Positions 1 through 11,400 of a DNA stretch of 64,000 nt are shown in pieces (the first letter of the stretch is position 1; each line of letters begins with the position of its first letter). The notes under the pieces were generated by a model. It ran no database searches. It saw only the letters and a program-made list of their open reading frames with translations, and was not told the origin of the DNA. The position numbers were made by a program, and so were the translations under genes. Origin of the DNA: Protostelium mycophagum (lineage: Eukaryota; Evosea; Variosea; Protosteliida; Protosteliaceae); the NCBI GenBank assembly GCA_002081555.1, contig MZNV01000226.1, forward strand, positions 16,382 through 80,381, read 5' to 3'.

Positions 1-59
1 GAAAATGATTTTGAAATTTTGGGTCAATTTCTTCTTGACAAATTCATGAAGAAATCCAG

Positions 60-1402
60 GTGGCGACCACGCCAGTGCAAAACAATAGTACTCGCGAGAT
101 CCAACCCTCCCCCAACCCCCCTCTCTACAACGAGACAAATCGAGAGGATATACAACTCTTGAGGGAAGAACTACAACGGACTCAGAGTAAGTTGGACGCT
201 TTATTGGGCAAAAATATGGAGCGACTTTCTCTGAACGATTTGGAAGACATAGAGAGAGTTCATTTCGAAGGTAATTTTCAAAGAATTCTCAAAGGATTTT
301 CTGAGAATTATCTACCAATTTTATGATCGGAAAATTCAGGGAACTTTTGATACTTCGTTGTAGATGGCGCTGATTGAACACAGGTCTGCAGAGAGTTAGT
401 GTGTACAAGGTGAAGTTTCAAAGATAATTATTCACGCTGAAAGACACAGAAACAAAAGATAATAAATGATCTACAATCCGAATACAACGAAAAGGTGACA
501 GAGACCGTTGTAGACGCCAGAAATAAATTTTTTTACAGGTACAAGAAGTGCAGGCACTGAAGACGATGCTGCAGAACCGAGGGATGTCGACTCTGACTTT
601 GAAAGACGAGGAAAACGAGAGCTCAAAACTGCAAGACCTGCAAGGGCAGTTGACTTTGGCACAAACGGAGAATCTAAAGTTAAAGAGAAGACTTCGTGAT
701 GTTGCCGGACAAGACATGATGGATGGCACATCGAAAAACGGTGTGAATTTCGGGCACGTACAAGTGAGTATCGAAATTTCGGTGAAATTTCGGGGTTATG
801 TGTGGATCTACAACGATGTAGACGGTCATTAAAAATTGTAGGTCGTGGAGTATCTTCCTCAACCAGGACAAGGCATACCATCATCAGGTTGGATCCCAAC
901 ATGACGTCATTATGACGTCATAAGGACAATCTGACACGTCATAGGTGCAGCAGCTCTGGGCATGGGCTTGAAGCCGGTGAATGAGATGGTCGAGTCGTTA
1001 AATACATTTGAAAAAAGGCGGGAAAGCGAACGGAGGGGGGTCAACAAGATTTCTGAAGAGCAGAGGTGACCCATATTTTGTACATGATTTTACGTTTTGC
1101 TAAATTTAGATTTTGAAGTGTTTGTCAAAAAATGCAGAACAAATTTATTTCTACAAAAATAATGCGTTTTTTGTCTATGAATATTGACACAAACAGGGTG
1201 AACATCTTGCGCCAGCAAGGAATAACGGACGACAGCATCCGCGAAGAGGCCAGAGAGTTAGACCAGGTGAGTCACTACATCGTTGTAGATCGTCTAAGTT
1301 GTACAGATGAGAATGAATAGAATTCAATCTTCGGGGAGTCCGACATACAACCACCTTCCAGAAAGCGCCCAAAACCAATTCAGAAAAATGATGAATAATT
1401 AA
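60..1402 (+). CDS. Coiled-coil protein, 5'-partial, seven visible exons
   Basis: The gene enters the window already inside the coding region: an acceptor CAG ends at 59 and the frame is open from 60. Exons that keep phase are 60-270, 385-410, 539-763, 842-887, 945-1065, 1197-1266 and 1307-1402, with TAA at 1400-1402. The protein is charged and heptad-rich (LREELQRTQSKLDALLG, LQGQLTLAQTENLKLKRRL), with a glycine/proline-rich linker and a basic C-terminus ending QFRKMMNN. The segment around ERLSLNDLEDIERV recalls plant K-box sequence, but no MADS domain is visible, so this is not a call. The family is not recognised. Introns are 40-131 nt and most carry the TCTACAACG/CGTTGTAGA word. The 3' end converges with the next gene, with 96 bp between stop codons. 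Confidence 0.75.
902..920. promoter_or_regulatory. Tandem TGACGTCA (CRE-type) palindromes in an intron
   Basis: Two exact TGACGTCA octamers at 902-909 and 913-920, inside a 57-nt intron of the first gene. This is the bZIP/CREB consensus, but the setting is intronic and the word recurs in other introns, so a splicing or structural role is equally possible. Confidence 0.6.
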
Positions 1403-1498
1403 AATACACAATATTCGCTTTTTAAATCTTAGCAGGAAGAATTTGGTCGTTGTAGAATGTCAAATCTATTTTTAGCACAAAGAAGGAAGGTCATACAT

Positions 1499-2580
1499 TT
1501 ATTTATCGTTCAGTAAAGAGGGGTTTCTGTCCACAGTGTCCAAAGCTCGAGACAATATCGAATAGACATTGTTTAGACGTGCTTGCAGTGCGGCCGTCAC
1601 ATCCACCTTTTTCAGAACTAAATCCACTTGTTCGATGGAGGCTGCCGCGCCGATCTCTAAGCCGACCACTGAGCCAACTGATCCCTATGAAAGATGAGAC
1701 GAGTTTAGAGGACGATTTATAAATATACCTTGACACTGAAGCGAGCCTCTAAACTCTTTCCACGGATGGTGAGGAGGTCAAATGTTAGTCGTGGCACGTA
1801 AATGTTCACATCTGTGGAGAGTCATTCGCCACCTCCGGCATTTGTAGACATTGACTTACCTGCGGTGCTGTTGGACAAGGTGGAGTTGATGTTCAAGCTG
1901 GGTCCATCTTCTTCGTATATGGTACCATCAGTTGTGGCTGGTGTACTTGTGGAGAAGGAAGTTGTCGTCATCACAGAGCTCGTGGGTTTAGAGGTTGTTA
2001 TCGTACTCCTTGTGGTCGAAGGCGAGTAACTCGATGCAGCAGAAGTCGTTGATAATGTACCTGCTTTGGAGGTGGTAGGCGTAGCTGAGGTAGTGGAGCT
2101 AGTTGTAGAGGAGGATGTAACTTTAGAGGTGGTCGATGTCACTGGGGTTGTAGCTGATGTGGCTGGTCTGCTAACTGTCGATGATGGCGTGTACGAGCTC
2201 GTTGTGGGTTTGTAAAAAGTCGTTGAACTGGTACTGGGTTTGTATGTTGAGCTCGTGGACTGCACTTTAGAGGATGTCGTCGATTGGGCTTTGTATGTCG
2301 ACGTTGAAGATTTGTAAGTTGAGCTGGTTGTTGGTTTTGCGGAACTGGTTGTTGATGGCTTGATCGATGAAAATGTAGAAGAATATGAGCTGGTGGTAGT
2401 CTTAGGGGAACTGGATGTCCCTCTTTCTGTTACAGTCGAAGAGGTCTTCGATTTCTTTCCAGGGGGAGTAGGTGGTCCTCCTGGGGAGCCAGGACGACCT
2501 GGTGGTGGTGGAGGTCCGGCAGCGACCAGTGATGCAAAGAGTAATATGGAGAATATCACAGTTGTTTTCATTGCTATCAT
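1499..2580 (-). CDS. Secreted or surface Ser/Thr-rich (mucin-like) protein
   Basis: The start at 2580 is followed by a signal peptide (MIAMKTTVIFSILLFASLVAA); a second ATG lies three codons on. Next comes a Pro/Gly-rich stretch, then about 180 residues made almost entirely of Ser, Thr and Pro with scattered Lys and Tyr, as in heavily O-glycosylated stalks. Two short introns follow, then a folded-looking C-terminus of about 90 residues (DVNIYVPRLTFDLLTIRGKS, then GSVGSVVGLEIGAAASIEQV) ending in NDK and TAA at 1499-1501. No membrane anchor is visible. Likely a secreted coat or adhesive protein; the C-terminal domain is not recognised. The repeated codons read TCTACAAC-like on one strand, so the word at about 2102 is coding here. 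Confidence 0.8.
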
Positions 2581-2693
2581 CTCGTATAGATGATGAGAAG
2601 ATTAAATACGTGGGCGTGCGTGAAGTGTGGTGGGTGATGCGCGTATCGTAGAAGATGATCTGGCCAGAAACAAAATGATGAAAAACGATCGAA

Positions 2694-3134
2694 AATTCAC
2701 GATTTTGCTTGACAGTTCGACACCCACGGTCAAAGAGTTCGCGAACAGGCAGAGCGAATAGTTCTCACATTCCACAAAAGTATCTAAAACTGAGCGAAGC
2801 CTCCAATCGAAGTTCGCTGCTGTGTCCGGTTTTGCGGAATCGGCTTCGACATCATCGGATGTCAAACATACATCAACAGCCCATCTCTTCACCTCAGTGG
2901 AATTTCGATGAGCCGTCTATATCATCCATCTCCTTCTCACGAAAGAAGCACCGCCTGAGGGGACCGTCCCCAATGCTTTTGCAAATGAACTTCGAAAAGC
3001 TACTCTTGAGGTCGTTGTGACTTCAGCTCAGAAGTGTTGGCTCATTCAGGGTTGAGACCAAGCCCAAGGGTAAAAAAGAGATGAATTACATCTTGTACGT
3101 GAAATATGGTTTTCTCATGGCACTGTTGTCTTAG
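2694..3134 (+). CDS. Uncertain small basic Ser/Arg-rich protein
   Basis: One frame stays open from about 2694 to about 3015. It is Ser/Arg/His-rich (RHPRSKSSRTGRANSS, later SSISFSRKKHRLRG). A 39-nt GT-AG intron near 3016-3054 would preserve phase and join it to KPKGKKEMNYILYVKYGF, ending at TAG 3132-3134. No convincing ATG precedes it, so an upstream exon or a different model is needed. A second plus frame across the same DNA also looks protein-like but carries in-frame TAG and TGA, and a minus-strand frame (2892-2602) is open too. It lies between the 5' end of the mucin-like gene and the 3' end of MAD1. Existence of a gene is plausible; the structure is unsure. Confidence 0.35.
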
Positions 3135-3444
3135 TGTCGACATCATTCCGACATTGCGTCGTGTTTATACTCTATCAAGGGCCAGCAACCGGTTGCAAAA
3201 AAGACAACGGGCACAGCAAATAAAATGTCGTATTTCTTAAGACAAGTTGTCGCAAGGATCTCTCCATCAAGAGTGAAAAGCAGATGCTGCGGAACTGCCA
3301 CTCTCAGACTGACTTGGTGCACCTAGAATGGGTAACTTTCGGCGAAATACAGAACTGACTGAACCAGTTGTAGAGGGTGTATTGTGATCTTTTTGTTGCG
3401 AGGTCGTTGTAGACGAAGCTGATGATGGACATGAAAGGGTCTAT

Positions 3445-6400
3445 TTATTCGTGAAACGTCTTCTTTGAGAACAGATCCATCTGAATGTGGGCCAGGAAGG
3501 CCGGGATAGAATGACACCTCGATAAATAGCTAGATATCTCATCTCCCAGCTCAGTCACAAAGTCTGTCTGTAATAGATCTAGTTCTCCACGACTATTCGC
3601 TGAAATTTCACTCAGATGTTGTATCTACAGCGTTGTAGAAGGGATTCTCACCTTGGAACATGAGGTCGTCTTTTTCTGAAGCAAAAGAGCTGATCAGGCG
3701 CCACCTGTTGCTGTTATTTGGCTGTCTACAACGATGTAAATACCTCTTATTTTCCTGTGGGGTCACGTCCCAACCAAACAGGTTGATGGTGGTCTCTCTA
3801 TGCTCCATGATCTTTCGTTGTGCCGCCTGTGAGGGTGAGTTTTACATCGTTGTAGATGGGTCATACTTTTTTCAACTTGAGGAGTTTTGTCTCTTCTTCC
3901 TTCAGTTTTTGTTCAAGTTCTCTCACTCTTGAACTCGTCTGAGCATCCTGCTTGGCGGTCACCTGGAATTTTCAGCTTGAAATTCAAGTTGAAAACCGTT
4001 GTAGACGTACCTCTGCCATCGCAGATTCTCCCTTACTGCTGCGAATCTGCGCGAGCAGATTCTGGTTCTGCTCTTTCAGTTGTTCCTGCGGTAGTTAACG
4101 CAACTTTTCACGTTAATTTCGCTCACTATTTCGCTCTGATACTTCTCTTGTTCTGCCATTTTAGAGGGGTTCATCGTCAAGTGAACAACCTTCGAGTCTC
4201 AATATATTGAAACGTTGTAGATGCGAAATACCTTCGTCTTGGAAGCGTCAAAAGCCCCCCGGCCCACTCTGGCCTCCAAAGTGGCGATCTACAACGAGTC
4301 GATAAATGCCAAAAATGTCAAAAAGACTCACCTCATGTGTCAGGTTCTTTATCTCTTGAAGTAACTTTGCATTCTCAGAATGACTCGAGATGATCTTGTC
4401 CAAGTCCGAACCTGATGACGTCATCATTCCAAGTCAGTCTCGTTGTAGATGATGAAATCACCTTGTAAAGTGATACCAGAGTCTGAGAATAGATCTAAAA
4501 GCGCTTGAACTTGTTGTTCCTTTTGTTTTAGACTTTCCTCTGCAAGTTTAATCCTCTCATCCTTTTGCCTGTTTTATTATTATTTTATTAATTTTCACCA
4601 ATTTTTCTGGAATTTTCATCGAAATCCAGTTTCAAAAAAATAAAACAAAAAACTGACTTGTTGTAGTTTGGCACGGATTCTTCTTCCTTGTCATAAGATT
4701 CCAAGATATCACGAAGTCCATCTCTTTCTCTTGATGCGGCCTCCATGGACAATTGCTGCCTGCGGCTCAATTCTTTGGCCAGTTGTAGTTGGGCATTCAG
4801 ATTCTTTTGGGTTTGTTGTAGATCAGCAATCTGTATTTCAATTAAAAAATTTCCCATGGTAATTCTTGAATATAATACCAAAAACCACTATATCTCATCT
4901 ACAACGAGAGATTCCCGAGAATAGTCGGAGATTTTTCAAAGAAATTTCAGGGAGATTTCACCTGTGTTTCGAGATCTTGTTTGGTGGATAAGACCTTCTT
5001 CACTTCTGCATATGCAGATCCCTCCCTCTCTGTCAGCAACTCGACCTCTTTCTCCATCTGAAATATCTTGGTCGCGAGACCTGTAGAATTTTCAGAGAAA
5101 GTTGTCGGAAATCTCCATGAAAAAAATCGGAAAGATTCTGAAAAAATACTTGCCTTCTGGGGTGAGATGTACAACTGATTTGTCTTGCAATTTTGCAAAG
5201 AAAGACATCCTGACCAATTCAATTCAATTTACTAGAATTTTTTTGTATAAAATTTTCAGAGCGAAATTTCAGAAGTTTTGACGAAATTCTCACGAATTTT
5301 CGATGAAACTTACCACTGAGATTTCTCGGCTTGAAGTCTCTGCAGCTCCGTCTGTACTTCATAGAGCTGTCCTTCTGTGCGGTTCGATTTTTCGAGCTCA
5401 GATCTCAGCTGCGCGATTTCCAAGCGAAGGGCTTCGGTATTGGTGTGTTGTGACATTATTTTTTTGGACTCTGCGATTCCACGTCTGTATTCTTTTTCTA
5501 AACTTCTGTAGTGCTCTAGTTCTCCTGTGCGGTTGTTAGCGTATTGCGTGTCGGTAGTTAACGAGGTAGCTATATGAATACTTCTTGTTTCACTTGTTCC
5601 AATCTCAAAGATTTCGGATTGTTTTTTGAGTATTTTTTAGTGAATGTCATTTTTTTCATTTGGATATGTTCCACAACATTTTGATATGAATCCAGCAATT
5701 TCCAATACCGCCTCTGCACTCACCATTCAAATTGTCGAGCAAGCTCTTCGCAGTGTCCGAATCTTCCGTCTGTGCCTGAAGAGCCGTGTATTTGGATTGC
5801 AATAATGTCAACTCTTCCCTGAGTGTCTCTTCGGCTTGTTTTCTGGTGCGGTGTGTCTCCAATTTCTCTTGTAAAAATGTGATCTGTCTTTTCGTCAAAG
5901 GTATTTAAGAATCTAAATTGAAATGATGCTTCGTTTTTTCAAGTTGAATTATTCTAGGTGAAGTTTTCGAAAGTGGAAAGGTTTATTGTGTAAATTAAAA
6001 AAAAATATTTTTTCGCCTTATAAACATAATTTTTCAGAGTCAGTACCTGCTCTTGAGAGATTTCACATTTGGTCTGCAAATCTGACATCTTCTTCATATA
6101 CTTCTGCTTCTGCTTATCTATTTGGTCTCTGAGGTCTCCATTGTCGACACTTAATTCGTCGACAGAGGTGTCCATCAAGGCGCTTTGTCTGATTGATAAT
6201 TTTTCATCCTGAGAAATAAGTATTTTATTGAAATTTAAAGTTTATTATCTTTACGAGATTCATTTTCCTTGGGAAAAATTCTGGAAAGTTACGGAAAAAA
6301 TTATAAAAAGTACCTCTAATCTTTTGATCCTTTCATCTCTTGTCGCGATTCGTTTTTTAAAGTCCTGCTGTTCCCTCAACAAGAACTCGATCTGCTCTTG

Positions 6401-6983
6401 TAATCCCTACAAAATTCAGCGAGATTTCACCTTTTTGGAAATTTCACAAGATTTTTGTGGTATCGGATATACTCACGTCCTGCCGTGAAACCTCTTGTCT
6501 GTATTCCACTGATTTTTCTTCTAATCTTTGTTCGAAATGGACGATTTTGGTTCTCAATTTGTCTGAAGTATTATCTGATTCAATGGCTGCCTCTTGCAAT
6601 TTTGTACATTTTTCCCCTTTTCAATTTCAGAAATTTTACTGCAGAAAAATCATAAAAATTTTCTATGTTGAATTTTTTGGAAATTCTTTTAAAAAATGTG
6701 AATATTGTAATGACCCACGTAATTTCTTATTCTCTGCTTCAAGAGTTAATATAACTTCTTTGTGGTATACCAGATCATTCATCTGCTCATCTTTAGAAAC
6801 AAAATTTATTTTTCTTCCAATAATATCCAAAGAAAGATGAAGAAAGGCCCATTGGGCCAGCAAGATTTAAAATAAACACACCAGGTTCATGCGGAACTCT
6901 GGGTCCTCGTCTTCGTCTTCATCATCCACGTCTGTTCTCCTCCTCTTTATCGCACTCCCAAATGATGATCTGTATTCCATCAT
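3445..6983 (-). CDS. MAD1: Spindle assembly checkpoint protein MAD1
   Basis: Mad1 sits at unattached kinetochores and converts Mad2 to its checkpoint-active form. The start at 6983 (MMEYRSSFGSAIKRRR) is followed by an acidic patch and many short coiled-coil exons. Family landmarks occur in order. ERDGLRDILESYDKEE (about 4680-4760) matches the human ERDGMRAILGSYDSE region as I recall it. The Mad2-interaction motif KVVHLTMNP lies at about 4164-4190, after LEARVGRGAFDASKT. The C-terminal RWD-like domain follows (MEHRETTINLFGWDVTPQEN, then RWRLISSFASEKDDLMFQ). The tail is CHSIPAFLAHIQMDLFSKKTF, with TAA at 3445-3447. Introns are 30-130 nt; the last carries a TCTACAGCG-type palindrome. Function rests on family knowledge, identity on the motif series. 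Confidence 0.93.
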
Positions 6984-7089
6984 TTTCAGAACAAAGACTC
7001 TAATTGATTTAAATGAGAGGTCCTCCCGAAAAGGGGCCAGATCAGATTATTTCCATGAATGGTAATGTATGAGATGGGAGACGATACAC

Positions 7090-7540
7090 TCACACATCAG
7101 AACGACGTCTTCCTGGTGTGAGAGGACTCAGACAGAAAGAGGCCAGAGAGGCATCGCTCTTCCTCATTTTTGGTGACACGTTTAGTGTCGACTGCTCTGC
7201 CTCTTGGTGTTGTTCCTCTTGTTGATCTATTTGTTGATCTATTTGTTGATCTACTTGTTGATCTGTACCCTCCTCCACATTTTCTTCTGAGACAATTACT
7301 AAGAGATAATAGAAGAAACATACCCTCAGCGACGTGTTCTTCTGCAGCGATATCATTCTCCACCTCCTCTGCCATCTGCTCTGTAATGGCCTGTTCTTCA
7401 ACTTGATCATTGACTGCCTCAAGCATTAGTTCGCTCTGTGGCGTCTCATTTTGGATCATCTCCTCCATATCGTTGGTGTTGATCTGTCTTCCCGCTCTTG
7501 TGAAATTTGAATGGTGATCTACAACGCCAAGTAAGGACAC
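7090..7540 (-). CDS. Small acidic Gln/Glu-rich protein
   Basis: Two exons joined by an intron of about 60 nt (donor GTATGT near 7322) give an acidic protein beginning MEEMIQNETPQSELM or slightly upstream. A DQQ(V/I) tandem repeat is encoded by a 12-bp DNA repeat. The C-terminus is basic and Ser/Pro-containing (SFCLSPLTPGRRRSDV), with TGA at 7090-7092, and the SPLTPGRR sequence would suit phosphorylation by a proline-directed kinase. The stop lies 107 bp upstream of the MAD1 start on the same strand. The stop is preceded by GT-GTGAGT, so splicing onward into MAD1 cannot be excluded, but no good acceptor precedes the MAD1 ATG. The family is not recognised. Confidence 0.5.
7221..7268. repeat. 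Four-copy 12-bp tandem repeat inside a coding exon
   Basis: Four near-identical 12-bp units (GTTGATCTATTT and variants) stand head to tail. On the minus strand they encode D-Q-Q-I/V repeats of the acidic protein. It is a coding microsatellite and likely to vary in length. Confidence 0.9.
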
Positions 7541-7647
7541 ACAAGCAAGAAAATCAGCAGCTCAACGCTTCCAAAAAGTGAGCAGTTCTTCTCTTATGGA
7601 GACTCAATATAGAATAGGTGAAAATGGAACAAGACGATCAGTTACTA

Positions 7648-8208
7648 TTATTCATTTCGATTCATTCTTTGGGTTTGTCCCGATCGTGTTGATGTTCTCT
7701 CTTTCGCTCCCTTTGTCTTTCTCTGATGCGATTCTATTACGAGAGCTTCCATTCTTGGCTGATCGACATGAAAGCCGAACTGAAAGAGAAACGATTCCAA
7801 ATTGTTATATGTGCGTTCTGGCGAACCATCAGAGATCAAGCCCATGATGAAGTCAGAGAATCTGCCCATACTTGTTTGTGTCGATATGCGTTTCTCAGCC
7901 AACACTGCAATCCTGACTGAGGGGGTTTGTGCCGAATCGGGGTACTTTGAAAACCATTCAACGAAGGAAAGAGCCAGAAAAATTCTGGAACAGAATGAAT
8001 GTGGAGGCATTCCGCATAAATATTTCTCAGTACTTCTGCGGTATGTGGATGTGTCAGCTGAATGGATGTCCTCATGAGCCGCAGTTTGTAATTGCCTCAA
8101 CATCATGTGTGTGGCTATCTTGGTCATGTTCTCTTCTGGTGTGACTTTGTACAGGGTCCAGACCTGTGCTGAAACAACAACAACAAAATTCGAGGAACTT
8201 GAACACAC
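7648..8208 (-). CDS. Hypothetical protein, single open frame of 186 codons
   Basis: This frame runs 186 codons without a stop, unusually long for non-coding sequence here. It starts at 8208 with a short hydrophobic run (MCSSSSNFVVVVSAQ) and ends in a basic tail (RTSTRSGQTQRMNRNE). The first part could instead be an intron ending TTTCAGCACAG, with the coding part starting at VWTLYKVTPEE. Middle segments such as RFSDFIMGLISDGSPERTY look globular. A plus-strand frame (7802-8077) over the same bases is also protein-like, so the strand is not certain. No family is recognised. It lies between the acidic protein gene and the 3' end of the long coiled-coil gene. Confidence 0.4.
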   Translation of the reverse strand: MCSSSSNFVVVVSAQVWTLYKVTPEENMTKIATHMMLRQLQTAAHEDIHSADTSTYRRSTEKYLCGMPPHSFCSRIFLALSFVEWFSKYPDSAQTPSVRIAVLAEKRISTQTSMGRFSDFIMGLISDGSPERTYNNLESFLFQFGFHVDQPRMEALVIESHQRKTKGAKERTSTRSGQTQRMNRNE

Positions 8209-8470
8209 GAGTTCAACTCAGACCTGGTTTCACTTTGCAAGAAAAGTAGAATACTGTACAGCAACCGGAAACTAACTTCCAAAATAAAAAGAACTATTGC
8301 ACAGGAGAGGATTTTGAACAACCAATTTCATATCAGTGGACTCCCCACGTTGTAGTGAGTGATTTCCAGGAAAGAGATGTTTGTCGAGCTCGTTGTAATC
8401 TGCCCTTTCCCTGAGGCATCTTTGCGCAGAAATGGAGCAGAAATTCTCGACTGTACAGAGTTCTATTGTG

Positions 8471-11400
8471 TCAATTATATTGTGTTGTAGATGAGGTGAA
8501 GCGGGTCGAAGATCTCCCTCCTAGACTCCCCGTACTCGAGGAAAAATTGGGTGCTAGATTCCGCCGTGACCCTTTTCAAATTTAGAAAATCAGTGACTCA
8601 AAGGAAAATACCTGACAAACTCTCTGACTCTGAAGAGCTGAGAATATTCTGCTCCAGCATCTGATTCAACTGGGAAATTTCCTGAAAATTTCAATCAACA
8701 CATCTACAACGAGACTGACTTGGTCTTTCGTCGCCATCCTCTCGAAGAAGGTTGTCTTTCTGCGCTCTTCCTCTTCAAGGATCCTGTTCTGTTCCTCCAT
8801 CATCCTCTTAAACGTTTTTAGCTGTTCCCTCGTTTTTTTGTTCTTCTCAGAAAGCCTAGAGATCTCCGCTTGATAACGGACCGCATCCTGCTGGCAGTTA
8901 TTCCCGCCAATTTTCAAAATTTGAATATTACCTCTTCCACAGATTTAAGACTCCGTATGATCTCTTTTCTCTTGCGGTTTTTGTTGTTGAGGATTTGAAC
9001 TTGTTCTTGCAGCTTGTTGATCTCTGATTGTTTCTCTTTGATGGCCTCTCTATGCCGTTCCGAGGCTTCTTTTGCCTGACTATTATTAAAACAAAGTTTA
9101 TATCACACACAAAAATATTGTGACACAAATGTCCGAAAAACACCATCTCTACATCGAATATACCTCTTTGAGCCGATTCATCTGTTGTGAGGCTGCCATC
9201 GTCTGTGCCGTCAACTCTTGTTGTGTCCTCTCGATTTCAAACTGTTGCTTGGCCAGCTCAATCCTTCCTGCCTCCAATTCTGCATCCTGCGTCGTGCTCT
9301 TTGCTGACCTGAGAAACTCAAACTTTTCCATCTCTTCAAAATAATGGCAAGCGAGGCCCATTCAAAGAACGTATATCAAAACAGATACAACGGTCCTTAC
9401 CTCTCTTCCTTCAACTTGAACATGTCGTCCCTCACCCTGGCTAATTCGGTCTCCAAAAACACGATGGCTTCGTCTTTCTTTTTGGATTTCAATTCTGACC
9501 GGTTGTAGAGGTCATTACAACGTTTTGTTTCTAACAGTTGTTTCCTGGTCTCTTCTTTGGATTTTAATAATTCTTCTTTCAATTTTTTGATGTCGGCTGT
9601 CGAGTCTGTAATCTCCTGACGTTTGTCAACATTTTGTGTAAAGAGAAAGAAAGTGGCAGTGTAGATGCGATAATTACCTGTTGTAGAACAATTTCCTTCA
9701 GATGCAACTCTTTCTCTAGTGCCTCACTCTGCAAAATTTCAACCATATTCACATGAGATTTCGAGGATCCTTACTCTTTCAGATTGTAGAGACAATTGTA
9801 GTTTGAGCTCTTCCAGAGAATGTTTCAACTTATTCGACTTGTCTTGGTAATGTTTTAATTGTTCAGTACTGTTGAATTGCTCGGCGGCCACGGTGTTCAT
9901 TTGATGAGATAATTGTGTGACCAGCTTTGATTTCGTGTCTTCTAAATCTCTAACATTTAAAGAATTCAACTCAACTGTTTTTTTCAGTCTGATTTTCCGT
10001 TTTGAAATTAGAACTGCGCACATCGAAAATGAGCAATAACACAAGACGTTGTCATGATAACACCGGTGTCGCAATTTGGCTGTCTTATGAACAATGAATG
10101 CTGTGCTCTTGTGCTTGCAGACGTATTTGTCGTGAATCCAAACAATTCAAGATTACCTTGTCTTTCCAAGTCCAAAATGAGACTTTTCGCTTCTTCTAGT
10201 TCGTCTCTCATTCTGTTGACTTTGTCAATCTCTTCATTTCTATCCCTCAGTGCTTCCTCAGTTCTATTTTTAGACTCATCTAATCTCTCCTCGTATATTC
10301 TTTTGCTTTTCTCGAATTTTTCTTCGAAATTTCTCTGATGCTTTTGGAGCCGTTCTTCAAACTCTTGTTGTGTGGATTGCAGTTTCTCTTCAGCTGCGGC
10401 GAGCTTTGAACGTGCTGAGTTGTTCAATGCGTCAGCCTGACGCTCATAAGTAGCCTCCAATGCTTTGCGAAAGGTGGAGAGACGTTCTTCGAAATCTAAT
10501 GGAGTACATGGGTAAGTTAATTGGAGGATGCCTGTGTCCACCTTGGAATTTTAGAAACTTTTGAAAATGCATTTTGCATAGAAGAATTATGCCAAGTGCA
10601 TTTTGTGCAGCAGCAAAGCTGAAATACACGCATAAGAACCAGAAGAATATTGTATCAACACATCTACAGCTCTATACTCACCCCACATATCGAGCCTACT
10701 GATGACAGAACATCTTGAAACCTCATTTCTGATTCCTTCGCGGATGTCAACTTGCCTTCCAAATTATCTCTGTGCCATAGTCACATTTCATTCAATCTTT
10801 TCAACCGTAAAAAACCAACTGAATGCAATATTTGGAAGTACTCCTAATTATATTTACACCTCCAAAGTTGTAGAGTTGCAGCTGCAAACAAAATACAGAA
10901 CCGCAAGGACGAAATAGATATCTGACCTCTCCTTTACGGCTCTTCGCATCACATCAGAGAGGCTATCTTGCACCGCCGACATCTGCTTCAAAAATTGTTC
11001 TTGTAGTGTCATGCTGACGTCACCCAGTTCCTCCGGAGACCCTGGGACCGAATCTGCAACAAGTCAGAACTATTAAGCGTTGTAGAGATAAAAATGGACC
11101 TTCATATGCGCTGAGACCGCTCTGCGCGAAGGAATCCCCTTGGCTTTGGCTTGCATCTAAACTAGAACCAAAAGCCTGGAAACATGAGGATCTTTCATCA
11201 ATAGCTCATGTCGACGCTGGTACGGACATTTCAGAGTGTACATACCTGAGAAGCTGCTTCTGTGACATTCCCAATAAGTTCGCGAACTTTACGCTGGAGC
11301 AACCTCAATTCAGTGGCATTTTTTGACGCTTGTTTTTCGGCGTGCATCCTTGATTTCTCAATGGATAGAATCTCTTCATCTTTTCTGTCCAAGTTATTTG

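Noticed and set aside
60-763. Plant-type MADS K-box in the first gene
   Set aside because: Only a short leucine pattern resembles it. No MADS domain is visible and generic coiled coil explains it.
1802-2593. Plus-strand frames antisense to the mucin-like gene
   Set aside because: They are shadows of the biased Ser/Thr codon repeats on the minus strand.
2694-3030. Selenoprotein or stop-codon reassignment to explain in-frame TAG/TGA
   Set aside because: TAA, TAG and TGA all end well-supported genes in this window, and an alternative frame avoids the stops.
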